Part shown: piece by piece, positions 43,135 through 54,603 of the stretch
Position numbering within the stretch: position 1 is the stretch's first letter
Layout of the letters: every line of letters starts with the position of its first letter
The notes under the pieces: generated by a model
Told to the model about the DNA's origin: nothing
Database searches by the model: none
Seen by the model: only the letters and a program-made list of their open reading frames with translations
DNA from: Nannochloropsis oceanica
Lineage: Eukaryota; Sar; Eustigmatophyceae; Eustigmatales; Monodopsidaceae
DNA length: 64,000 nucleotides
Reading direction: 5' to 3'
Assembly (NCBI GenBank): GCA_004519485.1
Contig: CP038133.1
Span: 434,001 to 498,000 of the forward strand
Made by a program: the position numbers and the translations under genes

Positions 43135-44769
43135 ATGGCAGACATGCACTCGACATCGGCAGCTGGTGAGCTCGAAGAGCTGATGCAGGACACAGTCAAG
43201 TTTATCGGTGGTGTGGCAGACAAGCTTTGGACTGCGGGGACCTCGGCCAAGGACATGCTGTTGGATGGGGAGAAGAAGGGAGATGGCAACAAAAGCAAAG
43301 AAAGGAGTAGCCTAGGCTTTTACGAATGCAATGGTGTCATGGAGACCAAGTCGTTTGAAGATCTGGACATGCTGGTAAGGACCAAGGCCGGAGAATCTGC
43401 GCAACTGGCGTGGCACCAGATTTTGGCTCCCAATGCTCGACAATTACATCCATTCCAACTCGACGATTTCACCGACATCCCATTCTCCAATTTCTTCTGC
43501 CCCGTCTTCCTATCATCTCTTCTGACTTCACAGGAAAGTGGACATGCGCGTGAATACATTACCGACGAGTGTCTGCTGCCCTGTCCGACCCTGAAGCGGT
43601 GGTCGACCTGCAACGTCGTCAAGGACGGCAAGACCGCCTTTCGCATGTACCTAGATGAAACTCATACCCGCTTTATGCTAAGCGCCAAGCGAGTGGGTGA
43701 CTCCTTTTACATTTCCCAGTACGAATCCTTCCCCGATAGCGTGGATGACGTGCCCGACCTTTATTACTGCGCGGTGCTACGGACCTGCTCGGAGGGGCAC
43801 TTCAAGCTTTTTCTGAACGGCTGTGAAGCGTGCGATAGAAAGACAGACAAATACACGTGTGGCTCCGGGGATCGATGCGATGACCGTCAGCTCTTGGCGG
43901 AGATCAATCATGTAAGCGTTCCTGTCTCTCTTGGAGGATGGAACTTTATTTGAATGTGGAATGACGTCGTACGTCAGAGAAGTGAAACATGAGGCAAACT
44001 TCAAATGATTGCGTCCCTCATTCTCTCCTTGAACTAGAAACGAGTGTCACTTTTCCCATGGTATAACATTGAGGACCTCCACTGTCGCATCCTCAATTTG
44101 ACTGAATACATTCTTTCATCACCTCTTTACCCTTCTCCTACCCGTCCCCATAGTCCGTGCGAAGAGTCAAGGAGGCTAACGCGGACATGCGCTGTCTCTC
44201 AATCAAATTGCCCAAGATTCACGAAGACAAACAGTCCAGGGAGGTTTGGTGGTAAGTTTCATTCATACTTACATACGGGCGTACGTGTATGTGAGACATC
44301 CATGTCTAATTTCTCCTTGATGACTTTTGATGTCATAAGAGGGGAAAGGATGATGTATGGGAAGAGGAAAATGTTAGAGAGGATCTGTCAACCAATCATC
44401 TTCTCAACCTTGCCCCTCTTCTTTCTTCTCCCCCCTTAAATCCAATTCCTACCACACAGCCCCAGAATGAACCAATTGCGGAGGCAGGTAGGAGACCTCG
44501 ACAAAGCCGGGCACGTCCGCTTGATGAATAAGCTTCCCGAATGGAACGAAGCACTGCAAAGTCTAGTCCTCCGATTCAATAAGGGAAGAGTACTAGCGCC
44601 TTCGGCCAAGAACTTCTTGATATGTATGATGGCTGGGCAGGATAAGCGGGAGGGGGTGTTGCAGTTTGGAAAGACTCGCAAAAGGCGGTATGCTTTGGAC
44701 TTCCGTCATCCTATCAGTCCTCTGCAGGCTTTTGGGATCTGTCTTTCATTATTTAAATGGAACATCTAG
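43135..44769 (+). CDS. Tubby-like protein (TULP), four exons
   Basis: Exons 43135-43374, 43534-43911, 44154-44251 and 44460-44769 join to 341 residues. The first intron (159 nt) is itself open in frame, so retention would add 53 residues. After about 85 helical residues comes a Tubby barrel: TAFRMYLDETHTRFMLSAKR and SFYISQY match the phosphoinositide-binding first strands, and the end LPEWNEALQSLVLRF, APSAKNF, VLQFGK, ALDFRHPISPLQAFGICLS is the Tubby signature. The middle has a Cys-containing segment (NGCEACDRKTDKYTCGSG) replacing the usual region. The last residues lack the common FDSKLACE ending. Animal tubby proteins bind PI(4,5)P2 and carry membrane receptors into cilia with IFT-A; plant ones are F-box proteins, which this is not. 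It lies about 4.3 kb from IFT70. Confidence 0.82.
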
Positions 44770-45867
44770 GGTGGAGACTGTGTGTGTATGTGCGGTGCAG
44801 ATCGTACGGTCTCACCGGAAAGGTCAAGGTGAAGATCCACCTATGACTTTTTTTTAGGGCCGGCACGGCTAGTGGCTTTCTCGATACATCCAGTAGACAA
44901 AATTTTAATGATTGAGGGGAAGGAGTACAGGAAGTAGTAAAATGAATCGAATTGCTAACGAACAAAATTCCCGTAAGCATTTGTTTTTTGCCCACGCTTC
45001 CTTATTTGGTGCAGTGCTTTGGTTGCCCAGACGTGACGAATAACGTACCATTCGTGAACGGCCGCAATCCACGAATTGGTGGTGGTCAATACTTACATTT
45101 CGGTGCCCCTTGCAGTCCAAAACTAAACCATGCCCACTCTACACACTCCAGCCGTAGTCCCACCCGCCATAAATTTTAACCGATATCTTTCCCTCCGCCT
45201 AAGCGGGCTGCTACCGGCAATGCACGCGAAACCAAACCGTGCCCCGCGTCTAGATGAAGCAGCTTCGTAGCAACCATGCAGCCACGCTGACCATCTCAGA
45301 CATACACGTACATCGCATACCTACACCCGCGAGCACTTACCACCACCACCACCGCCCCGTTCCCTATCCAACTATGTATACAGGCTCTCCAGCCGCCGTC
45401 CCCCTCCAGTGTTGCTCCTGAGCAGCCTACGAGAAGCATCAAGAATGCGTCTGGTTTAGCCTCGTCTAGGTGAGCCTTAGTGCACAAGACACCACACACG
45501 ACTCCACACACTACCACCGCGACCCCAGCACCAGTACCAATAGCGGCACCAACATCATTATTGACATTCGCCCTCAGCAGACCCGAGCGAACCAGCTTCC
45601 TTCAGAGCGAGGAGACAAGAAACTATGCCCTGCACTTCAGGCTAAACCGCTAGTCTGTCTCCCCGATTCCAAGCCCGGAGGCAAACATATACTCTACACG
45701 TGCAGAGAGCAGAGATATTAAAGAGGGTCTGAAACTGTGGTCGACTGAGAGCGAAAGAAACGTCCCAATAACGACACCGAAGGATAAAGATAGACAAGCG
45801 TGTATAGAATCAGAACTAGAAGGTGAAAAAAAAGGAGGAACGATCGACAAGCTACGAAGCAACGAAC
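44770..45867. other. Intergenic, about 1.1 kb
   Basis: Between two plus-strand genes. It includes a CAC/CCA-rich patch (45340-45360) and the presumed leader of the Nudix gene. The short frames on both strands show no motif. No RNA gene seen. Confidence 0.5.
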
Positions 45868-46654
45868 ATGCTGACTACAAGGCCAATGTCGACAACTCCT
45901 CGCATGGGGAGGCAGCTGCAGCGTTACGAAGGCGATGTGCGGCTTATCAGTGGGTACGTTTACTTGGGAGACTTTCGCGCTGAAAGTGATTGAGCGTAAG
46001 CCTATTTACCACTAGGTAAACACCAGTTGGCCCGCACACTTCTACACTACTTGAATCTTTCACGGCAAAAACAGTATCAATGAACTTACCTCCCACTCTT
46101 TTTCCCCCTCCCACGATACTTCCTTCCACAGATGCATTCCCCTGACGCAAGATGGCAACGTCGTCTTAATCAGCTCGAGGAGTGGAAGATGGATTCTTCC
46201 CAAGGGAGGATGGGAAAGGGACGAGACAGCGCGGGAGGCAGCGGCCAGGGAGACATACGAGGAGAGTGGAGTGCGTGGGTTTGTGGGCCTTGAACCTTTG
46301 GCTGAAATTTCATATCGAAGCAAGAGAGGTGAGGCGTGCCAACTGTTGCTGTTCATGATGGAGGTGACAGAGATACTGACGGAGTGGCCTGAATCTTCGG
46401 TGCGGCAGCGGAAGCTTTTCTCCTTGAGCGACGCTATCAACGTGTGTGGAAAGGAGGAGCACCGAGGCGCGCTACGTGAACTTTTGCAAATCTTGCCACA
46501 TTACCAGCTGCACGGTGCAGGTAGCCACCTTGACACCAACTTTGGGCCCAGGCTGAGAGCTGATGCCGCGATGCCAACGGTGGCAACATGTACCCGCAGC
46601 AGCAGCAGCGCGATGCAACAGGTGGCAACATGTGCCCCCAGCAGCAGCGGCAGC

Positions 46655-46688
<34 letters not shown>

Positions 46689-46759
46689 GCGGTGGGAATG
46701 TGGCGGGGCCCATGTCCATCTCCTCCAGGCGCTTGGTTGTCGATGACCAAAAGGAGTAG
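45868..46759 (+). CDS. Nudix hydrolase (diphosphoinositol polyphosphate phosphohydrolase-like)
   Basis: Exon 45868-45953 and exon 46132-46759 join (178-nt intron, GTACGT..CACAG) to 237 residues. The Nudix box is complete: GGWERDETAREAAARETYEE followed by SGV, matching Gx5Ex7REUxEExGU, at about residues 57-79. It is preceded by RSGRWILPKGGW, typical of DIPP/NUDT3-type enzymes, and followed by FMMEVTEILTEWPES, where DIPPs have WPE before an R. Such enzymes remove a phosphate from inositol pyrophosphates or cap analogues; substrate is inferred only from that similarity. The C-terminal 70 residues are a Ser/Ala repeat tail containing two copies of VATC and an AGC-type microsatellite. No targeting signal is obvious. 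Confidence 0.85.
46596..46692. repeat. AGC microsatellite with duplicated GGTGGCAACATGT unit in the Nudix tail
   Basis: GGTGGCAACATGTACCCGC and GGTGGCAACATGTGCCCCC occur 45 bases apart, each followed by CAGCAG repeats; the second expands to about 50 bases of AGC triplets with a few variants. It encodes a serine tract and overlaps artefactual frames on both strands. Confidence 0.85.
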
Positions 46760-47572
46760 GCCGTGCAGAAACAAGAACAAGGAATAAGAAGAAGACATTG
46801 TTGATATATTATAAAAAGGAGGAAGGGCTTAAGGGTTTACTTAGAATGTGCGGACAGGTTTCTGGGACATTAATGGCAGATACGGAGAAAAGAGTCAAAG
46901 GTAGAGAACTTTTAATGTGTAGTAGACATTTTTAATCATTTAATTTTATTCAGGTCTGGATGGTTTTGATGAACACCAAGAAAGGAGCTCGGCTGCGTTG
47001 TCCTCCGAGGCAGGAGGTTGGTTTTGACGGGAGTAGCAACGATGAAGTGAAACAACCTTGAAGCGGTTGGAGGATGTGTCCTCTAGTTCAGGCTGGTCAC
47101 TGCTACTCTTAATTCTCGCTCTAGGTTTTGCTGCCCCCTCTCGCTCTTTATTTTATTGATATGTTTTTCCGCGCACTGTCTTGCCCCCTACACACATCCT
47201 GTCTCTACCACTCGACCACTCGCAACAGGAGACGTAGGCTGTACTACACGACCGAGGATCGCACGATGACAAGAGCAGACCACCGCAGAAGATAGCACGC
47301 GCATCCCGCGACCGGCTTAGTGTTCGCAACACTCCACCATGACGCTGGCGGTCGGGGTGGAAGGTGGCGTATGAGCCGCCGCGCTCCATTGAGCCTCGCC
47401 GCCGCGAGTACGCGCCACCATTGCCAACCATGTTGTTAACGTCTGAATGTTCTGAGCTAGGAGGGGACAGCCTATTGTTGTGCTGTTGCTTCTGCTTTAT
47501 CGTATCCAAAGATCATTCGGACGAGGCCATATTCTAACCCTCTCCGCTAATCCCCCGTTTTACGCAGAGATC
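46760..47572. other. Intergenic between Nudix and SSU72
   Basis: AT-rich to about 47000, then GC-richer. A minus-strand frame from an ATG near 47430 to 47153 (about 92 codons, Arg/Ser/Gly-rich) ends at a TAA overlapping an AATAAA; it has no recognisable motif and overlaps the expected SSU72 promoter, so it is not called as a gene. Confidence 0.45.
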
Positions 47573-48762
47573 ATGTCAACAATAAGCAAAAGACCACGCC
47601 ACGAAGGAGAAAGCCACGATGATGACGAGGATGAGGACGAGGAGGATGAACTGAGCAGTGATGACGAAGAAGTTGAGCAGGACCAAGGCGATGCCGGCAA
47701 GAATGGCGCCCCCGTCTCCTCCGCCACCTCATCAATGCCACGCCCCGATAGCAGCAATAGCCTCAGTGGGGGAGGAGCTGCTTTGCCAGCACCGTCCTGT
47801 TCGAAATTGAGTTATGCCTTGGTGTGCTCGAGCAATATGAATCGATCTATGGAAGCCCATGCGGCCTTCTTGAACGCAGGCTTTACTAAAGTAGTCAGTC
47901 TGGGAACTGGGAGGATGGTACGTCTGCCGGCCGCGACCGCCGAAGGGCAAGTGTCGTTCTCATTTGGGACGCCATACACGGAAATATTGAAGGAGCTAGA
48001 GGGACAAGCTCAGGCAGATGCGAAGCTGCAAGAGTTCTATCGACGGACCAAGTTGTTAGACATTTTGAGGAGGAACGCCAGGATTAAGACGGCACCGGAA
48101 CGGTTGCAGAATATTGAAAACCTGACTTACGATGTGATTGTATGTTTTGATATACGCGTTTATGACGCGGTGCAGGAAGATTTGCAGGTGAGTGATGTTG
48201 AATGATTTTCCTCCCCATCATCCTTTCTGCTTCCACCCGTCCTTCATTTGGTCCTTCCTTTCTGCACCAACCTATTCTATCAACGTCTTTTTGGATGTGA
48301 CACACTCATGTATCGAAAATCATCTTACCCTTCCTCTCCAATCTCCTTTCTCAATTCTCTCCCCAAACAGTGTCGGGAAGCCAGGGACTTGGAGCCGATC
48401 TGTGTCATCTGCATCGACACCAAGGACGACCCCCAACAAGCCGTCATTGCCGGCCGCGTCGCCGTTAACCTTGCTCAAAAAGTACGACTTATCTTGTAAC
48501 AATGCCTTGATGTTGTGGGATGCACTCTTCCCTCCTGCCTCCCTCCTCGAGCAGGATTTGTAGAATTACGTGATACGACACCCGCATCCCATGCCTTTTC
48601 CTTAACACGCTCCTTTAATTTTCTTTCCCCCACCCCCTTCTATTCTTCATGCACACACAGCTGGAAGAAAGCGATGACCTCGCTACGGACGCCCCCGAGA
48701 TAGTAGAGACATTCATGGAGGAGGAAGGAAGGCGGCTGCTCTTCCAGATATGCTACTTGTAG
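47573..48762 (+). CDS. SSU72: Ssu72 RNA polymerase II CTD phosphatase, three exons
   Basis: Exons 47573-48187, 48371-48481 and 48661-48762 join in phase 0 to 275 residues. An acidic/serine N-terminal extension of about 78 residues precedes the catalytic core. The CX5R loop is VCSSNMNRSMEAH (Cys about 85, Arg about 91). Conserved later parts are GFTKVVSLGTG, FGTPYTEIL, LDILRRNARIKTAPERLQN, YDVIVCFDIRVYDAV, DDPQQAVIAGRVAVNL and the C-terminal GRRLLFQICYL. Ssu72 removes phosphate from Ser5 (and Ser7) of the polymerase CTD in the cleavage and polyadenylation machinery. Yeast and human proteins are about 195-206 residues, so only the acidic N-terminus is extra. Introns are 183 and 179 nt. Confidence 0.95.
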
Positions 48763-48968
48763 TTTGAATAGCATTAGCAGCGACGGACGCGTGCTTAGAT
48801 GTGACCAGTGCACACAAGCACATCAAGAAGGTAGTCAGGCAAGCAAGTAAGGAAAAAAAAAATAATTGTTCACGCTAGCGAGTTTTTTTCTTCCTTCCAC
48901 TCATTGTTCTATATTATACAAACGTTAGAGACGCCTCCACTTGGGACGCTTTGCATGCGCTAAAAAGA

Positions 48969-50651
48969 TCATACTTTTTCCTGCGTGTGATACACCCATC
49001 CTTCGGGCGACAGCAATACCCGCTCCAAATTCCATCCTTGTCGCAGAAGCCCTTTCTCAAACAATGGGAAGCTCATGCACGCCTCCTCGTAAGTCTTTCG
49101 AATCAAGGACGTCACCCCTTTCTCCTCCCCTCCTTCTCTCCAACGCTTCTGGAGTAAGTAGGCGTGAAAAGATGCCTTGAGCAACGACAGGTTTGTGGCA
49201 TCTTCTCTCAAGGCTACCACTACCTGCGGCCATGTATTGCTGATGCCTTTTCTTTTTCGCGACTGCTCTTTTTCGTCTTGGCTCGTCGTGAAACTTTCTA
49301 CGACATTAAGCATATAAGACTCACCCTGAAAATGTTCTTGCAATTCATTGAGCTTGAAAACAGAGGCTGTCAAGTCCTTAACTCTTGCCCCTAGTCGGAT
49401 TTTCCAGACCGGCTCATTGCTGCGACTGCTCCCCTTTCCTCCTCTTCTTCCTCCTTCGCCACCGGGCAACCACCACCACCTCCTCGGATTCACGAGTATA
49501 GTCTCTCGCCGCGCCACTGTTGCAGGCAACGGTACACCCTCCCCCGCCCAAAAAGATCCAAGCAGAACATCCAGTCTATGACGGTTGATCGAGGTGAAAG
49601 CCAACACGCGCATTGCGGCATAGTTGGCGATTAAATGGACAAGTGTCAAAATTATATAAGCACCCCAGACCCTTCGAGGGGATTGGTTTGCCACCCGTGC
49701 AAACCACATGCCGAAGCCCAGCCCGAATAGGCTAACAGCGGTATGTTGTGCCCCCCCTTTCGCGAGGACTTCAGCAAGATTGTTGGTCTGAGCCATATGC
49801 TCGACTATGGCCCCATTCGCAGCCCCAGCCGAGATCCCACACAGGCTCTTACAAACCGAGGAGAGACAGATGAGAAGGAGAAAGCGCTTCGGAAAAAGAG
49901 GGGCAAGCATGTCCAAGGTAATACCCACATCCACCGAAAAGTCCGCGAACAGCCGCCAGCTCTTCGCATTTACCCCGAAATTGGTGCTAAGGAGAGAGGT
50001 GAACACGAGGCCAGACATCATCGCGGTCCCGTCTCGTACAATCCATTGGATGGTCGCTGCCAAGGGCGTTGCCCCTGCCCTACCTACACCTACTCCTTCA
50101 AGGATAGCCTGCGTGGCTAATATGCCGCGGAGGTAAGTGCTCAAGTCTTGCACCACATTCCATTGTTGGTACCGGAGGTACTCGGGGCGCACGCTATGAG
50201 GATAGCCCACCGGTAAAAATATAGTCCGCAGGAGCGCCAGCAGCCGCAGGCTCGTGCGAATTGTACTGTTTTGAACAATTTTCCTGATCTGTTTGCTTTT
50301 AATGGGCTCCAGGGTGCTCGCTTGAGCATTTGCCTGGAGTTCGTCAGCCGCTGGCAAAGCTGCAGCTCCTGTTTTGGACGACAGTGGCTTATGTGAAGCA
50401 TGAAGGGGCACCAAATGCCCGCCTCCGTCCACTCCATAGTAGACACGTCTTTTTCCATCGTCGTTGGAGCTCCCCGGCCGGCTTTCTGAGATGAAGACGG
50501 CCGTGGAGGCAGCTGCAGACATGGTTGACCCTCCTCGACGGTGAAGAAGCAGGCGGCTGCTGCTGCTCGTAAAAGCACCCGTTGCATCCGTCGTAAACAG
50601 CGCTAGGATAATCGGCAGCCACCAGTGCAGCCCTATGGCTTTGTCATCCAT
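48969..50651 (-). CDS. RUS family (DUF647) protein, plastid-targeted
   Basis: A single exon of 560 residues from the ATG at 50651 (a longer reading frame exists upstream, but only this start gives a targeting sequence). MDDKAIGLHWWLPIILALFT ends in DATG-AFTSSSSRLLLHRRGG: a signal peptide with Phe near the predicted cleavage site and a Ser/Arg-rich transit stretch, the bipartite plastid signal of secondary algae. The DUF647 core follows: FLPVGYPHSVRPEYLRYQQW, LRGILATQAILEGVGVG, WIVRDGTAMMSGLVF, NAKSWRLFADFSVDVGITLD and GAANGAIVEHMA. Root UVB Sensitive proteins in plants act in UV-B and vitamin B6 related pathways and some are plastidic; biochemical role is unknown. The C-terminal domain (about 400-560) is retained. 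It is head to head with AAT. Confidence 0.9.
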   Translation of the reverse strand: MDDKAIGLHWWLPIILALFTTDATGAFTSSSSRLLLHRRGGSTMSAAASTAVFISESRPGSSNDDGKRRVYYGVDGGGHLVPLHASHKPLSSKTGAAALPAADELQANAQASTLEPIKSKQIRKIVQNSTIRTSLRLLALLRTIFLPVGYPHSVRPEYLRYQQWNVVQDLSTYLRGILATQAILEGVGVGRAGATPLAATIQWIVRDGTAMMSGLVFTSLLSTNFGVNAKSWRLFADFSVDVGITLDMLAPLFPKRFLLLICLSSVCKSLCGISAGAANGAIVEHMAQTNNLAEVLAKGGAQHTAVSLFGLGFGMWFARVANQSPRRVWGAYIILTLVHLIANYAAMRVLAFTSINRHRLDVLLGSFWAGEGVPLPATVARRETILVNPRRWWWLPGGEGGRRGGKGSSRSNEPVWKIRLGARVKDLTASVFKLNELQEHFQGESYMLNVVESFTTSQDEKEQSRKRKGISNTWPQVVVALREDATNLSLLKASFHAYLLQKRWREGGEEKGVTSLIRKTYEEACMSFPLFEKGLLRQGWNLERVLLSPEGWVYHTQEKV

Positions 50652-50999
50652 TTTGTAACTGTATCGGATGTTGAAGTGTGTGAATTGGGATGGGCTTGTG
50701 AGAGTGCCACAAAAAGTGTTGTAGTGAGGCATTGCGTCATCAAACAGCGATTTGGAGAGTGCCTCCCGAGTCTCCCCCTTATCGGTGCGCCAGCGTGTGT
50801 GCTTGTGCACTCCGTTCGATAGGCGATTCCGGAGTATCTACAAGAATATCCTCGGTCTCCTTGAGTCACCAGGAGCTTGCCCAGTATGCTGGCGAGATCC
50901 TCGTGGGACTGGCTTGGCTTAGCCGGTCAAGCTGTACATGGTCCACCCACTAAGTATCTCACACTGTTGCCCTCCACTCCACTTGATCATAGGCCCCAA
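50652..50999. promoter_or_regulatory. 348-bp region between RUS (-) and AAT (+)
   Basis: Divergent start codons bound this interval, which must contain both promoters. Frames extend through it from both genes but without a better start. No distinct motif noted. Confidence 0.5.
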
Positions 51000-52508
51000 A
51001 TGGTGTCTACCGCAACGCTGCTCTTGATCCGAAGGGCAGGCACCCGTCACGCGCTGGCTAGCGGCCGCATGTCGTTCTTATCGCCCATGGCGGCCGGCGC
51101 CCGTGCCGCGTCGACGTTTGCAAACGTGCCACTGGGACCTCCCGACCCCATCTTTGGGTTGACGGACGCCTTCAACAAGGACGCTTTCCCCAAGAAGGTC
51201 AGCCTCGGGGTGGGCGCTTACCGTGACGACAAGGGCAAACCGCACGTGTTGGAATCGGTGCGACTGGCGGAGAAGAAGGTACTGGAGGCCAAGATGAACC
51301 ACGAGTACGCCGGCATCCAAGGAGTTGGTGAATACGTGCGGCTGGCGCTTGAATTTGCCTATGGCGCCGATTCGGCCGCGCTCAAGGAGAAACGCATTGC
51401 GGGGGTGCAGACCATCTCGGGCACGGGCGCCTGCCGGTTGGCGGGGGATTTCTATGCCCGCTTTTTGGGCAAGGGGAGCCCGTTGTATCTGCCTGACCCG
51501 ACGTGGGGCAACCACATCCCTATCTACAAGGATGCAGGGTTGGAGGTGAAGCAATACCGGTATTTCGACCCCAAGACCAATGGGCTGGATTTTAAGGGTG
51601 TGTTGGATGACGTGAATTCGGCGCCGACCGGCTCTATCTTTTTATTGCACGCCTGCGCACATAACCCCACGGGGGTGGACCCTTCGGAGGAGCAGTGGAA
51701 GGAACTCTCCGCTCTGTTCAAGAAGAGGGGACATGCCATCCTCTTTGACGCAGCCTACCTGGGTTTTGCCTCCGGAAATGCGGACAAGGATGCTTTTGCC
51801 TTGCGGCAATTTGCGGCTGATGGGCATTCGTTCTTGATGGCGCAGTCGTTTGCGAAGAACTTCGGGTTGTACGGGGAGCGTGTGGGGACCCTGTCCGCGG
51901 TCTGCGCCAGCGCTGAGGAGGCCAAGCGTGTTGATTCTCAATTGAAGATCTTGATTCGGCCTCTGTATTCCAACCCGCCTATCTATGGTGCTCGTCTTGT
52001 GGCCACTATCTTGCAGGGTAAGTAGCGTCAGTTATTTCAGGGGGAAGGCGAATGTGTCTAAACGCTATGATTTTGTTTGCATATCTGTCAGGTGGTTGTA
52101 GCTGTGAGTGTGTGGGTACATATGGGAAAGCGAAGCGAAGCTCGTTCGTAATTCTTTCTCTCACGGCAATCTTCTCACCATACACCTTCTTCCTCTCCTT
52201 ATCTAGACCATGAGCTGAGACCATTGTTCTACAAGGAATGCAAGGCCATGGCCGACCGTATCATAGAGATGCGCGCCCTGCTCCGAGCCACACTGGAGAA
52301 GTTGGGCTCGAAACTACCGTGGCAGCATGTGACGGATCAGATTGGTATGTTTTGCTTTACGGGCCTCCGTCCTGCGGAGGTGGCGGAGCTGAAGGAAAAG
52401 TATCACATTTACATCACCAACGACGGTCGTATCTCCATTGCGGGACTCAACTCCGCTAACGTGCAGTACGTTGCTGAGAGCTTCCACGCTGTCACTTCCA
52501 AGCGTTGA
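51000..52508 (+). CDS. GOT2: Mitochondrial aspartate aminotransferase
   Basis: Exons 51000-52017 and 52207-52508 (189-nt intron) give 439 residues. The leader MVSTATLLLIRRAGTRHALA with more Arg/Ser/Ala to about residue 40 fits a mitochondrial presequence. The body is a class I aminotransferase: VSLGVGAYRDDKGKP, YAGIQGVGEY, GTGACRLAGDF, the substrate/PLP segment PDPTWGNHIPIY, HACAHNPTGVDPS, DAAYLGFASGN and the Schiff-base lysine in SFAKNFGLYGERVG (K286), then RPLYSNPP. Exon 2 carries the end, WQHVTDQIGMFCFTGL through NDGRISIAGLNS. It interconverts aspartate and 2-oxoglutarate with oxaloacetate and glutamate, in the malate-aspartate shuttle. Third codon positions are strongly G/C, suggesting high expression. 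Confidence 0.95.
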
Positions 52509-53127
52509 ATGGATTGATGCACGTACATGGTTGGGAACGTCAATAAAACAGTCAATCGGTTAGATGTGGAGAAATGTGCGCATGTCTCCATTCACAAGGG
52601 TTAGAGCCAGGCGGAGGAGGGACCGAGACGCGAAGGGCCATGGCATGGGCAGGTCATGTCGATATTCCCCGTCATCTCATTTCACATCACTGAAAGGAAA
52701 AACCAAGTAGATATCCTATTTTCCGATCCATTGCATTTTGACCGTCAATGACGAATCTCGTTGCCCTTCATGGCCTCGACATGAATGTTATCTCAATTGT
52801 TTTACTTGGCGTCTAATGGGTACAATTCTGGCGTCATAAATTTTCTCTTGGCGATGTCCAGGGCCGGGGAGACAGAAGAATGCCGCATCTACAAGGCTTC
52901 CGCTCCCATAGACACACAAGGATGTCAATGATTACACTGTCATGTCGCTTAATTAGGAAGGAGTGTGCCGGCCGGTCACGGTCGACTTTCTTTTTGCCTT
53001 GCCTCACTCCTTCCGCCCCCACTCAACTCCAGGAGGTTTCTTCTTTCCTTGCTGCAGCTGCCTCAAGTGGACACACCCAGCAGCCAGACGACGCGCCCGC
53101 CCTCCTACAAACACACAGACACCCACC
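52509..53127. other. Intergenic between AAT and the membrane protein gene
   Basis: 3' flank of AAT (an AATAAAAC at about 52540 may serve polyadenylation) and promoter/leader of the next gene. Nothing else seen. Confidence 0.5.
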
Positions 53128-54603
53128 ATGTCTTCGCGACGGGGACAAGGCATTGGAAAGAGCGGTAATGTGGGCAGAGGAGATACAGAGACTTCTCGGT
53201 TATTGGCGGGCGAGCGGGCGAGTGGAGGCGGCACCTTTTCGACTACCAGTCCCCAACAACAGCAGCACCATGCCCACATCCAGGTATTTTATCAGCAGCA
53301 GTACCATCAGGATCAGCAACAGCAGCAGGGAGCGGGCCCACTGGAGCGCATGATCAAGCGGGCGCTCCATGGCTTCGCTCTTTTCTTGAGTTTCACTTTC
53401 CTAGGTGTCCTTCTCCTCGTGCTCAAAGGCCTTGGTTTCGACAAAATGTCAGGCTTAGCGAAACTACCACCGGCCGCGACGAGTTACTTGGCGGTGTTTG
53501 TGCCATTCTGGGTCGCCGATTTTGTGGGCTGGGTCATGGTGGGGCAGACGTTGATTGGCACCTGCTCTTTGCGTACCCGGGACGTGCGGGACGACCGGCG
53601 ACATATGGTCCGTCTCACGGCCAAGGAGGCCCAAAATACCATCAGCCTTGAAATGTTCCCTTTGGTGCAAGTCTTGGTCCGGGCTTTGCTAACTGTAACG
53701 CCCTTCTTGATATGCGTCACGACTGCGCATATCCTGCTTGCCCTGAGCCTGGAGAGGGCCCAAGTGCCTCTATGGCTAGCGTTAATGCCCCTCGTCATTT
53801 GGGATTTTTTGGCACTACTAAGCACATGGTGTCTGCGTACAGGTTCCTTCTCCAAAGCTCTTGGGTGGTTTTTGGTCCTTCTTTCCACCTTAACGCTTGG
53901 CCTGCGTTTCTCGACCCCACCACCACAACTGCTCGACGTTGCCTGGCCGGTCGCCGGGGACGAAGCCCCGCTCTGGTTAGCATTTACTCCCTTCTGGGCT
54001 CTACAAATCCTCCTCCTCTTCATGCTTCTCTACGTTGCGCTTCAAGCTTGCTGCATCCGTCGCTACAGACTGACTTCACAGCATGTCGCCTGCTTAGTCT
54101 TGTATGCGGGCAGCCTTGCCCTTCTCACCCTCTCGTCCGTCCTTGTCGCCTGGCGGCACGACGCATGGGAGGTAACCTTAGACCACGCCTTGCGCTTTCG
54201 GAATTTTTCCGAGACACTCGCAGGGATTGCACTCTTTTGTGGGGTGGGTTTTGGGGAGCTGGGACTGTATCTGTTGGCGGCGGAGGAGGCTGAACTTTTA
54301 ATAACGAGCAACGGATACGAAGACCCGATGCCTCTCAGTCGTACAGCCCGTGGATGGGAACCAACGGGGGCAGGAGCGTCGAATTGGCTTTTACTTGGGA
54401 GGGTAGAGGAGACAGCGACGTTGATGAGGAGGGGGGGGGTGGCGGGGGCGGTGGGGACCGCAGCTAATGCGGCTGGTAGGAGAATGGCGGGTGCGGCAAA
54501 AGGGGCTTTGCAGGGAGGGAGGGAAGGAGAGAGTGGAGAAGGAAGGGCGGAGTTGCGAAGAAGCAATTCGGGTTCGTACGCTGATTTGTATGATGATTTA
54601 TAG
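53128..54603 (+). CDS. Polytopic membrane protein, TMEM185/Fragile-X-F-like (tentative)
   Basis: The ATG at 53128 (CACCATGT) gives 491 residues. A Gln/His-rich soluble N-terminus (about 1-70) is followed by roughly nine hydrophobic segments: near 82-100 (ALFLSFTFLGVLLLVL), 113-135, 175-205, 210-230, 240-255, 275-300, 310-330, and two more before residue 390. Repeated patterns of the form (F/M)xPxW or (F/M)PLxxWD at segment starts (VFVPFWVADFVGW, LMPLVIWDFLALL, FTPFWALQILLL) resemble the TMEM185 / transmembrane Fragile-X-F family. That match is by pattern only. The tail is Gly/Ala-rich, then acidic (SYADLYDDL), possibly a sorting signal. No transport motif seen; function unknown. Confidence 0.7.
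   Translation: MSSRRGQGIGKSGNVGRGDTETSRLLAGERASGGGTFSTTSPQQQQHHAHIQVFYQQQYHQDQQQQQGAGPLERMIKRALHGFALFLSFTFLGVLLLVLKGLGFDKMSGLAKLPPAATSYLAVFVPFWVADFVGWVMVGQTLIGTCSLRTRDVRDDRRHMVRLTAKEAQNTISLEMFPLVQVLVRALLTVTPFLICVTTAHILLALSLERAQVPLWLALMPLVIWDFLALLSTWCLRTGSFSKALGWFLVLLSTLTLGLRFSTPPPQLLDVAWPVAGDEAPLWLAFTPFWALQILLLFMLLYVALQACCIRRYRLTSQHVACLVLYAGSLALLTLSSVLVAWRHDAWEVTLDHALRFRNFSETLAGIALFCGVGFGELGLYLLAAEEAELLITSNGYEDPMPLSRTARGWEPTGAGASNWLLLGRVEETATLMRRGGVAGAVGTAANAAGRRMAGAAKGALQGGREGESGEGRAELRRSNSGSYADLYDDL

Noticed and set aside
47153-47509. Minus-strand 118-codon frame ending at AATAAA
   Set aside because: Begins with a TTG, has no motif and covers the likely SSU72 promoter.
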